Shown: piece after piece, positions 1-10,814 of the stretch
How the letters are laid out: each line of letters begins with the position of its first letter
Numbering within the stretch: the stretch's first letter is position 1
Source: Hybos culiciformis
Taxonomy: Eukaryota; Arthropoda; Insecta; Diptera; Hybotidae
Direction: 5' to 3'
NCBI GenBank assembly: GCA_964007475.1
Contig: OZ023273.1
Span: 13,901,922 to 13,965,921 of the forward strand
Length of the DNA: 64,000 bases
Translations under genes and position numbers: made by a program
The notes under the pieces: model-generated
Seen by the model: only the letters and a program-made list of their open reading frames with translations
Told to the model about the DNA's origin: nothing
The model's database searches: none

Positions 1-3000
1 TCCCACTCTAACAAAACTCTTTATATTATTCTCGTTTTATTTTTATTGAACAATTTTCAAGCTTGTTTAGTCTATTGAATAATAATTTTTTTTTTCTCTT
101 TGGTTATAAATGAGTTACCATCCAAAATCATCATTATTCAATCCATTTTTCTTTATTCCAATTTCTGTTTTATTATTATTATTTTTTTTATTTTTTTTTT
201 GTTTGTTAGTTTTTCCCTATATAAATTTTATATCCCAATAATAATAATAAAAATAGTGAAAAGAATAGTGTTGGCCCCATTATCATCATTCAGAGAAGAT
301 GGGAATTGTTTTTAAGTTTTCTTATAAAATAAATATTATATATTATACCGACTATTTTATTTAAAAACAAAAGAAATTTTCCATTCATGCATAACCAAGA
401 AATTTTATAACCTCAATATTTCGGATAGAATGGTCTTAAGATAAGGATAGTATTATTTAGTATATACATAAGTATAAATGCGGTGTTGGCGAGTGTATAC
501 TTAATTTTTATTTTTATGTTAGCTTTTCAAAAAATGTACATAGAAAAGGTAAATACGTAGGTGTGTAGAGCTTCAAATTATTGCTTTACAAAATAATTTT
601 CTGAGTTATAAAATTACATCAGCTTATCTTTATGGGTTTTATAATATAATTAAGTGCACTAAACTCTGTTGTATCGTATTATCTTAATAATACTACATGT
701 ACAATTATAAAAAAATTATTATTATATCTTTATACATAGGTATGTAATGTTGTATTATTCTAATTTTTTGATGGATATTAAATAAATAAATAAATTAAGA
801 TATAATTAATGTCAGTATAATTTCAAAGTTGTTAATTTGTTGAAAATGTCATAATTTTTGTAATTAAAATGATTGAAACAATTACTATACCAAACAACCT
901 TTTAGTTCGATTTATTAATCTGCATATTCCAATTTCTTCTTCAACTTATTAAACTGCATGCTCCAATGGATCTAAAAAAAATGAATAATTAATATTTTTA
1001 TGTTATTAATACAAAAAAAATAAGGAATTTGTAATTTGCCAAAAGATTAATGGTTTTAATCAATTCGACTTCGCGGAGATTACAATCTTAAGTTGAATAT
1101 GTCGAAATTTCTAATATATTTTCTTCTTTATATACATACATATATACATACAATTTGTTGTATTTTGTTTCTTCTAGTGAATTACTTCTCTTCAAAATGT
1201 TATTATGACCTCTTTTAACATTTTCGCAGTTAGTGAGACATGGGGTTGCAAAAAATGTTATCATCTTCAATTCTACTCTAGTCAGTGTGTGTATATAATA
1301 TTTTAAAATTTGCTGGCTGAACTCAATATTATTTCGAAATAAATTTCCATAACAAAATTTCAATCTATATCTATACAAGAAGACAAAAATATAATGTATC
1401 AGTTTTCTATTGTAATTTTATATTCAAAACGATGCTTATGTGAAATAGTTTTAGTGTGTTTTTTAGCTATCTTTGCAAATTTCATATATAAATAATAAAA
1501 GTTTGTATATATAGTGCCTCGTATAATAATGTTCTACGAGATTTTTGTTTATTTTTTATTTTTTTACCAGGATAAATAATATTGCTTTGCTTTAAAACAA
1601 AAAAAAAATTAATAAAAAAAATGTGCACAGTGTACTGTTCCGCTGATCGAATACTGAAACGACTACAATGGGTATTTCGCTTTTATGTGCGACTAATCCA
1701 TTTTTATTTTGCAAATTGTTAAATTCATTAACTTGTCATCAATAATTTCATTCGTTGCGTTTAAAATCAGTTAACACATTTTATATAATTAACGATTGTT
1801 AACAGTAATTATATACAACATAAAATTAATTGATTAATCGTGTGTTATTATTTTTTAATTAAATTCCGGCATTACTTATATGTAGATTTCAGTATATAAA
1901 TATTCATATATATAATTTATGTATATTTCATAAATATGATTTATGTTCCAAAAATATCAAAATTAAAATAACTCCATTATTTTTTTTATTTCTTTAAAAC
2001 TAATCTTCAAAACACAATAGGGAAAAACTGAAAATAAAAAATGAAAAAAAAAAAAAAAAATTAATTTTGTTGAAATCTATTTTATATTTAAATATTAATA
2101 AAATTATTGTTTTAAATAAATTTTTTAATTCTCGAATTTCAGAATGTAAAGAATTCAAAACATTTTTCTATTTTCAAGATGAAAAATAAAAAAAGAATAA
2201 ATAAAAAATAGAAAAACAAAATATAAGGTTAAAATTTTGTTTAGAACAAAAAAAAAAAAGGATTTTTCGAAGTCATAAATATTTTTTAAACAATATTTAA
2301 AAGAAAATATTTTATCCTTTAAAACAATTTTCTTTTGAATTCCGATGCTTTGTTTTGTTGAATACAAAAATATATATATTCTTATATATAAAAACCTTTT
2401 AAGCCCAAAAATATTTAGGGTTTTTATGGTTTTAAAAGGCTACAAAAATTTTTTTCTTCTATATATATAATTTTATTATATTGGTTTGTGGCAGCTTACA
2501 TGACAAAAAATACTTCTTAAACTCTTTTATCATAATATTTATATCATAAATTATAAAAATAAAAAAAAAAAACATTTTGAGACTTAAAAAACTTTGATTG
2601 AAATTTTAAAAAATAATAAGCAAAATATTTACATTTATTTATTCCGAAATTCTTGTGTCCAATTTTTAAAACTGAGTTCTGTTCATCTTTTTTCAGCGCA
2701 TCATTTATTTTGATACCTAAAACCATATAATACATAATACATATATACATTATATTCGTTTATACAAAAATTCGAAATTTATTGTTATTCATTAAAAATA
2801 TTTTTTGTACGATTTTTAAACAATGAGTTTAAACATGTATTCAAATCAACATGAATTTCAATTCAAATGTTTTAAAATCATTTACAGTCTCCAAAATTCA
2901 AATAAATTATACAAATCAAATTAATTCAATTCAAAATTTAGTTCGTTCTTTAATACATACTTACAGGTAATTCTTGGTAAATACGAAATTTGTACAAAAC

Positions 3001-3028
3001 TTATTAAGAAAATTATATTATTTATATG
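1..3028. other. AT-rich non-coding stretch
   Basis: No supportable gene is visible on either strand. The longest open frames are low-complexity Phe/Ile/Lys strings from poly-A/T tracts. A less AT-rich patch at 1621-1719 has an open frame of 32 codons starting with ATG, but it has no splice context or recognisable motif. A 14-base sequence at 1633-1646 recurs inverted at 4550-4563. Confidence 0.6.
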
Positions 3029-3030
3029 TA

Positions 3031-3941
3031 GGAGAGAGGCTTGCAGGTTGCCACTGCTTGCAGGTTGCGCCACTGATGTATTTTGACATTCTAGCAGTCT
3101 CAGAAACTAAACTCCAAGTGACATCGACGTCAAAAGAACAGTTGTCACTTTTAATCTACAGACGCAATAACACAGTGTTTACTGAGCAAAGTGTGAATTA
3201 TTATTTTCAAAAACTTTAAAAATTAAAAATTGTGTTTTTGTCCTGTGCTCGTAAAGTATCTTTTTAATTAGCAAATCAATATAAATAATTGGGTTGTGTT
3301 GCTTTTTCATTCAATTAACATATTCCAAAAAGAATTAAAAATATATTATGAATTGGCAATTTTTTTAAATGGATTATACAAAATTGCGTCAGAATGCAGG
3401 TTGCCACCTTTATTGGCTTGCAGGTTGCTACCTTGATGAAAGCACTGATGACTGTATGATTTGTTTGACGAAAATGTCGGACACAACTCTATTATATGCC
3501 ACAAATGCAGAATAGCCGTTCACGCGAAATGTGTTCCAGTGTTTAAACTTGACCGAATTCTGATTCCGATGAAGATTTGAAATGATTCCATACCATATTG
3601 CAATTTTATTTTTTATGTCAATTTTCAGTCATTTCTTTTTGTTTACAGCCACTGTGTGCAAGTGAAATTCAATAAATTTGAATTCATTTCTAACTGAGAC
3701 ATTTTTCGGTTTCAGTTTTTCAAGATTTTCAGCAATTTTCCAAAGGGTGGCAACCTGTAAGCCTAAATTTGAAGAGTTCGATTTTAGATACTTTTGAAAA
3801 TTTGCTATAGAATTTTTATTTTTTGAGATTGTAGCTTTTTACTTCCTCTTTCCAACGCATATACTTTTTGTACAATATGATTATTTTGTGACGAGTTATG
3901 ATAAAAAAAGCTATGGGATGGCAACCTGCAAGCCTCTCCCC
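3031..3941. mobile_element. pogo/Tc1-mariner-like DNA transposon, non-autonomous
   Basis: Terminal inverted repeats of about 25 bp (3031-3055 and 3917-3941) differ at one of the first 23 or so positions. They share the core GAGGCTTGCAGGTTGCCA and are flanked by TA on both sides (3029-3030 and 3942-3943), the target duplication of the Tc1/mariner/pogo superfamily. The core motif CTTGCAGGTTGC recurs inside: near 3055-3070, 3394-3408 and 3415-3432 in direct orientation, and at 3746-3762 inverted. The element is 911 bp, too short for a full transposase. A relic PHD-type zinc finger sits at 3426-3580, as in some pogo/Tigger-like transposases that carry a C-terminal PHD finger. The family assignment below superfamily level is inference. 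Confidence 0.8.
3426..3580 (+). pseudogene. PHD-finger relic, probably a transposase C-terminus
   Basis: One frame (about 3426-3464) reads YLDESTDDCMIC. It shifts near 3464 into a second frame (to the TGA at 3578-3580) reading FDENVGHNSIICHKC and then AVHAKCV. Together these give C-x2-C, C-x2-C, H-x2-C spacing, the first six ligands of a PHD finger, preceded by acidic residues. The last Cys pair is missing before the stop. It lies inside the TA-flanked element at 3031-3941 and is broken by the shift, so it is a decayed fragment. Assignment to a pogo-type transposase rests on the surrounding element and on family knowledge. Confidence 0.55.
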
Positions 3942-3943
3942 TA

Positions 3944-6900
3944 TGGGTGAAATTGCAAATACATTATGCTCTCCAAAACGCTCTAAAAGGCTTCACGTAT
4001 AATTTGATAGAACTTATTATATAACGATGATGGAGTTTCACAAATGCACAACAATCATTCCGTAGAGGTAGATTTATCCGAAACTGAAACATTTTATCTA
4101 AAACAATTAAAATAAAATTGAAATATTAGATTAGATTTTATATAGAAAATCTTTGGGCTAATCAGAACTTTGAAAATAAATAAGTTAAGTGCATCAGTTT
4201 CGTCAATTAGTAGAGTNNNNNNNNNNNNNNNNNNNNNNNNNNNNNNNNNNNNNNNNNNNNNNNNNNNNNNNNNNNNNNNNNNNNNNNNNNNNNNNNNNNN
4301 NNNNNNNNNNNNNNNNNNNNNNNNNNNNNNNNNNNNNNNNNNNNNNNNNNNNNNNNNNNNNNNNNNNNNNNNNNNNNNNNNNNNNNNNNNNNNNNNNNNN
4401 NNNNNNNNNNNNNNNNGAACACTATAAAATTATATTAACTTTGGATTTGGAATAAGACCTAAGTAAAAAAAAATTACAGATATTTCCCTAGATATTGATT
4501 AAATTTTTTTTTGATAGTACGAAAAAATCTTAGCTCCATATCGAACTGTTCAGCGGTACAGTATTAGAATTCTAAATTTAGGCAAATAAAAAGTAAAAAC
4601 GTACTATATCTTGCTACAATACATTGAACTGTATATTAAACTATGTATACATTAAATATATATTCAATTAAAATTAAAATTAACATATTTGGCACATTAT
4701 ATGTACTTAAGTAAGCCCCTACAAAGTTGAAGTCAGTCAATTCAAAATTTGTTTTTTTTCTTAATTACATTTTTCTATAGTCCATCAAAAAGAGAACTAT
4801 AGGTATCTACGAAAAAAAAAATTATAATGATGTTTGTATTTTCTTCATAAACCAGCTATTATTATGCAGTAAAAAGTTATTATTTATACGAACAAAAAAA
4901 ACATTATATATATATTTATATACAATGTTAAAATGAATTTAAATTATTTTATAGCAAAAAAAATTAATTTTTTTTTCCTTGTTAGGGTCATCACTTGGGG
5001 TCTTGAGGTCAAATCAATTTAGCATATTAAAATATTTTTAAAGTGGGTAAAAAAAAAACATAATATACAAAAAAAAATTCTATCTTTCCACACAAAAGAA
5101 AAATATGTATTATAATATATAACATATAACTAACTATTCATCATAATAATAATATGTGGTGACGATGACGACCGACAACTTAAAATATTCGTTGATATGT
5201 AGGGAATTTTATTAAATTAAAGCAGGCAGAAATGGAAATATGAATGCAATTTTTTTTTTTATTCTCAACATGAGGGTTAAATAATTTTATTAAGATTTAC
5301 TTTTGTTTTTTTTCTTTTTTTTTCGTTTCAAATGCGGGCAAAGTGAAAGATAATATATAGTTTTTTTTTCTTTTAAATGAAATTTGTAGAAAAAAAAACG
5401 TTCTTTAATCAAATCAGAAATTCTGTTTTTTTTTTTAATATTATTTTTTACAAATTGAATGGAATTGAAGCTCGAGTTTTTTTCGGCGCGGAAATAGCTT
5501 AAAATTTGACGATAGTTAGAAATATAATAGATGGTCCGTAGTTATGTTTTTGGTTTTTCTAGGAAAATATTGATAACTTGGATCAAAGTGTACGAAATTA
5601 GTAATGTTTTGGCATCAGACAGACAGGCAGACAGAAAACGAAACGTAGTTTGTTTTTTAATTTTTAATGTAAAAAGATCTAAAAAGGCTTACAGAGTTGA
5701 ATTGATGAAAATATCGTGAAGAAGAAACTGAGACATTCTAATTCCCATTAAGTTAAAGTTAGGTATTTTTAGAACCGATTTTCTTAGCTACTATTCAATT
5801 ATATAGTTTTAATAAAATTTCCGGGAATTGAAGATATTTATTTAGAAAAAGTATTACAAAAAATTTTTTTTTTTTTAAATTTAAAAATATATATTTTAAA
5901 AAGATGTAGATAAATCAAAGAATTGCCTGTAAAATTGGACGTTTGATTAGTTGATTGATGAATTTGTGCGCCGACATTGAAAATATAACAAACATTTTTT
6001 ATATTTAGCTAGATACTTGACAGTGGGACCGGACTTCTTGGTCAGAATCCACGGCACACTGGTTGCGGAGCACTGCTTTAATTGACAATTTTTCATAAAT
6101 TAATTTTCAGCCGATTGTTAGAGTTTTTGGACACTGTTCTGTGTCATCTATTTTAAGTTCTCTTTATCCATATATCGAAGTAATAAGAATTTTAGTGTGT
6201 GAATTGTGCTAAATCAGGTTGTTGTTTTGAATCGTATTAAAATGAATATAATAAAATTGAGTTATAATACCTACATAAATTTAAAGTTATGTACTGTCAT
6301 GTATTAATTTATGTACATTATTATTTTTTTTATATATATTGATTCAATAAATATTTCTGAAATTGCGACAACATTTTAGTGCACATATTTTCATTTTATC
6401 CTTTTTCAATTTCTTTTTCTATACCACTTAGCTTCCGTGTGTGTAATTAATAAAAGTTTTTATAAGAAATTGCAGGTAAACCTGATATAATACGGCATTC
6501 ATTCAACATGTTAATTAACATTAAAATTTGTAACTGTGTTACAAATTTGTGGAAATAAATAACATTTTATAATAACAACTATGATATATAAAATAACAAA
6601 TATTTAATAAACTCAACTAGTTGATAAAACTTTCTGTGCACCCAATCATCGGCTAGACTTTTGCGATTTCAAACATTTCAAGGTAGAAAAAAAAAGTACA
6701 AATTTTGCCCAATTTGCTTTTACTCACTTCAAAAAACTATATCCGCGGCGTTTAAGTAAATTTTTACTACAAATGCATAATAAAAATTGCATAATTTCAT
6801 CAATAATAAACACTCTTAATAGGCTCACGAATATTTAATACATGTTTAATACAAAGTTAACTTCTTACAAAACAAAGCCTAACGTAAATTTTTTTTAACG

Positions 6901-7374
6901 ATGTTTACCCTGTAAATCTTAATTTCACTTAGTCTGTCATAAAAATGTCAAATTTAATGGGAACATTTTATTTTTAAAACATTAATAATTCATAAATTCA
7001 GAATAATATTTAATTTTTATGTCACCATAAAATTCTAATTAGTCAATTTAGAAAAAAGAAAAAAAAAACCTTTAATTTCCTAAAATAATAATAAATGGTT
7101 TAGGTGAAATTACTATGCATTTTCATATTTCTTAATTTGTATGCAATTTAGAAAGTGGAAAATATTGCAAGTAAGTATAAAGTAATGTTAGAGAGTAGGA
7201 TATTAAATATATGAATTTGCATGCATTTGAATTTAAAAAAAAAAATTGTTTTTAGATTTCTTTTTAAAAGCTCTGTATTGGAGTACTGAAATCATTAACC
7301 TACTAGTAATTGCTAAATTGAGTATATATATTATATATGCAAGGAAATAAGATACTTTTATGTAATATTATTAT
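3944..7374. other. AT-rich stretch with the gap and traces of old elements
   Basis: Apart from the gap there is no gene I can support. A patch at 5460-5720 includes a degenerate CAGACAGACAGG run at about 5615-5636. A GC-richer patch at 6019-6074 ends in GGTTGCGGAGCACTG, which looks like one end of a hAT-type element, but no partner end or target duplication was found. Confidence 0.5.
4217..4416. other. Assembly gap (200 N)
   Basis: A run of 200 N. The round number suggests a scaffolding gap whose true size may differ. Open frames that appear to run through it are artefacts. Confidence 0.99.
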
Positions 7375-7382
7375 ATTGTAAT

Positions 7383-7927
7383 CAGAGCTTCGAACCGGAA
7401 CAGAAACGAAAACCGATAACCGGAAAAAACCGTAATTTATGACCAAACCGTAACCGTAACCGAACCCAAATATTCTAAATACATAAAACCGTAACCTTAA
7501 CCGGAACGAAATTTCATTTCGGTTTTTTTTGTTCTTTTTCGTTCCTTTATCGTTCCTTAAACAAGATAAAAAATAAAAAAATTTAATACAAAATTTATAT
7601 TTTTATTATGTTTGAATTTGAATGAAAAATTTATATTTTGTATTTGTGTTACATATGTGTATGTGTGTTTTTATTTTTAATATAGGAAATATTTTTATTA
7701 CACAAAAGTTTCAACTCCATTCCTTTTTGCAATTAACGGACAAGCATAAAAAGTGCTACTCAAAAAAAAATTTGAACCAAAGAAAAACCGGTTTTGAACC
7801 GAAAAAAAAATTGAACCGTAACCGGAACGAAATTTGAATTTTCAAAACCGAAACGTAACCCGAAACGGTAAAATTTTAAGAACGAAACCGAAAACCGGAA
7901 CAAAATAAATTGCGGTTCGAAGCTCTG
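7383..7927. mobile_element. hAT-superfamily non-autonomous transposon (545 bp)
   Basis: The ends are CAGAGCTTCGAACCG at 7383 and its inverse CGGTTCGAAGCTCTG ending at 7927. They are flanked by a perfect 8-bp direct repeat ATTGTAAT (7375-7382 and 7928-7935). Ends starting CAGAG together with an 8-bp target duplication are diagnostic of hAT elements. The subterminal regions on both sides are packed with the motifs AACCGGAACGAAA and AACCGTAACC, plausible transposase-binding repeats. The open frame inside (7622-7837) is only repeat sequence, and no transposase is visible. Confidence 0.9.
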
Positions 7928-7935
7928 ATTGTAAT

Positions 7936-10507
7936 AAAAATGGTTATTTTCTTTATTTTCATAATATGGCTAAACAGAATAAATGCACAGAAATGTGATT
8001 CGAGATAGATTCCAGATAATGATAAGATGTTAGAATGTTTTGCGTATTAAGACAATTTATTTTAAATAAAATAAAATTGTTAAAAAAAAAATTTTGTCCT
8101 TTGCCCAATTTATCTCAAAATTCAAATGTTACTGTCTGTATAACAAAAATATACTCCACATTCCAGCATTGTATATAACTAAACTCATTTCCAATTAGGA
8201 AAATTTTTTTTTTGTTAAAAAATGAAACGTCAACATAGTCATGAGTTGTTATGAATTTTATTGATTAAATTCAAAATATTCTATTAAACCTCATAAACCT
8301 ATCATTAATCTGAAAAGTTCTCGTTGGTTGATCATTTTAACGTAATTTATAGTTACAAAAATCAAAAAATGTTTCTAAAAAAAAAAATAAAAAAAAAATA
8401 ACTATAGTTACAGTATGTAGTTTTTGAAACAAAAAATGGCTAAACAGGAAAGTAATACAAGGCTTTCATAAGAGCAGTTAATTTTTTTTTTTTTTTATAC
8501 AATTTAAAAATTTTCAAAGTTTTCCCAATTTGCTATTAGTAAGTTTTTTCTTTTATTTGAAACCATAAACTGCATTGTTTTATACGGATCAGAAAGTGGA
8601 TGTAGTTTTTTTATTTTTTATTTTAGGATAAAAAGGAAACTTTTAAACAAAATATTGCATGTTTAGATATAATTTTTGGATCTAATTAGATTTAATTTTT
8701 TACTCATTTTATATGGTTTATAAACTTATTAGAAATAAAATTATTTTCTTAAATTAAAAAAGTTAAGGCTTTCATGTTTTATAAAATACATTATACTATA
8801 CATTGCATAATTTTCATAAGCCTTGAAAAAAAATATAATTTTTTTTTTGTGATGGGTAGAAGTTTGGTCAGATATCTATGCGTGATATTATTTATTAACA
8901 ATAATATTATAATGTTGAATTAAAATGATTTTTGCATATTTAAAGAAAAAATAATTTTTATCAGTCAAAGTTTTGTGCTCCTAAAAATCTTTAAAAAAAA
9001 GATCAACATATTTAATTATAACAAATACGGCTTAAGCAAGGGTTATCTCTTGATTATTGTAGTATAGTGGTACAAGTAGGTGAAAAAAAATCAAGGTTCC
9101 TTATCTTTAATATTAGTGAACCATCTTTCTTGGTCTCAATTAAATTATTAAGTGATAAGAAGACATATGAATGAGGTTAAATATTATTGTGATCTTAAAT
9201 TTTTACAACAGCATAAAAAAATAAAAGAAGAATGTAGAACACAATCTACTAACATTCCTTATTGAAAAAAATTAAGATATTCAAATTAAATTCTTTGCAA
9301 GTCTTCTCCTTCAATAATTAAAATTTCTAAGGTTGATCAAATTAAGAAAACATTCGCTTTGCTTTGGTTATTAATTTAAAATGATGGAAAAATTTTCAAA
9401 AGATTAAATAATGCACAATAAAATTATTTGTGCTTCGCAAGCCAAGCATTAAAGCCTGTCATATTATAAGTCCACAATTGCCTAAAGGAGTTGAATGAGA
9501 TATTAATTTTTCATCTAATTGTGAGACCGTTCATTTTTAATATGTACTGAACATATTTATTTTACCCAAATCAAATTAATGTTACATTTTTAGAGCCGCA
9601 TGTACGGGCAGAAAATAAATTATCAAGAACATCATAGTATCCCTTGCGCTGGAACTCAGCTTACATTTATTTTGATAATAATCTATAAATATTCTTTCTT
9701 TAATTTTCTCCAAAACATTTTCAATATAAAAAAATGCAATATCTATTTTCTTCTTTACATTTAAATTCGTCGTTTAAAATAATCAAAAATAAAGAACTAC
9801 ACTATCAACATTATAAACGTTAGAGCATTAGATTTCGTTCACTCATTTGAAAAACAATAAAAATAGACATTTTGGTTTCTACAAAACTTTCAATTGAATG
9901 TTATTTGAGGGAAAATCAAATCAAAATAAACTTTGTACCTAATAACTAAAGGTTTTATGGGGTTTTGTCCTTTGTAATTGCAAAAATGTTGTTATACAGT
10001 GTTTTAAAGTCCTAAAATTTACTACGTGATAAAAAAAATAAACCAATTCAAAGAAATTACATAGTCATGCATGTAAATTTGTATTTTTACGTAAAAAAAA
10101 AATTAAAAAAAAAAAAACTAAAACATAGTCCTGTATGACTTACAAAAACATACAATTTTATTTAAATAGCCCTAACAGGAAGAAAAGCAATTGAATACAA
10201 TTTATATATACATTGCACCAATGCAATCGTGTTCAAGGCATACATTTTTTGGAGACAGCATTCTCATTTAGATTTTTTTTCAACGTTTATTATAGATAAC
10301 TTTGTATTGCAAAAATATGTATCTAAAGTAAAAAAAATATATAAATAAGTCGACGTACGCAAAAATATAAAAGTTTTTAGATTCTGTAAGTATATGTATA
10401 TTTAACATTAACTTAAAATCAGCGTCTTCAAAACTAAATGAGTGTATGGAGTATTATATGAATAGTATCTATAAATACTACTGTTACGAGAAATTTTTAA
10501 TTATACA
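7936..10507. other. AT-rich stretch without recognisable gene
   Basis: Long A/T homopolymers and low-complexity sequence. A tRNA-like A box is hinted at about 9058, but no B box or cloverleaf follows. Nothing else is supportable. Confidence 0.6.
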
Positions 10508-10509
10508 TA

Positions 10510-10812
10510 CACTAGATACAAAAAGTCTGCGTACGGGCTCGTTTTCTTATTTTTTGTTCAACATGTCGCCATTTTTGACACTTTCCCTTATCGTAGGGAT
10601 AAAATTATATGGCGCAAAATTATCTTCATTCAATTGCCTTTCAAAAGATGTTACTAGTTAATTTCTGAGGCCCGGCATTATTATTTAAATTTTGAGAAAA
10701 AAAAAATTTTCACAAAAAACTTTTTTTATAGAGTCCTTTTTAATGACATTATAAACTGGGAACATGTCGAACAAAAAATAAGAAACGATACGCAGACTTT
10801 TTCTACCTAGTG
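10510..10812. mobile_element. Tc1-like MITE (303 bp)
   Basis: Imperfect terminal inverted repeats of about 60 bp begin CACTAGATACAAAAAGTCTG on the left and, read inward from the right, CACTAGGTAGAAAAAGTCTG. Both continue into GCGTA and a similar TTCTTATTTTTTGTTC segment. TA flanks both ends (10508-10509 and 10813-10814). Long inverted arms, small size and a TA duplication fit a Tc1/mariner-type miniature element. The open frame at 10446-10661 merely crosses it. Confidence 0.85.
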
Positions 10813-10814
10813 TA

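Noticed and set aside
1088..1378. 96-codon minus-strand open frame
   Set aside because: No motif, no splice or promoter context, and composition typical of the AT-rich background.
4170..4455. Open frames on both strands running through the N gap
   Set aside because: They consist almost entirely of N and carry no sequence information.
5531..5719. Open frame of 62 codons around a CAGACAGACAGG run
   Set aside because: The frame crosses a simple repeat and shows no domain or splice context.
6019..6074. GC-richer patch as a hAT element with two ends (CAGTGGG … GAGCACTG)
   Set aside because: The 8 bases outside each end differ, so no insertion can be demonstrated; at most one old terminus.
9050..9130. 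Possible tRNA gene (TAGTATAGTGGT A-box-like word)
   Set aside because: No B box, no anticodon arm and no acceptor stem follow.
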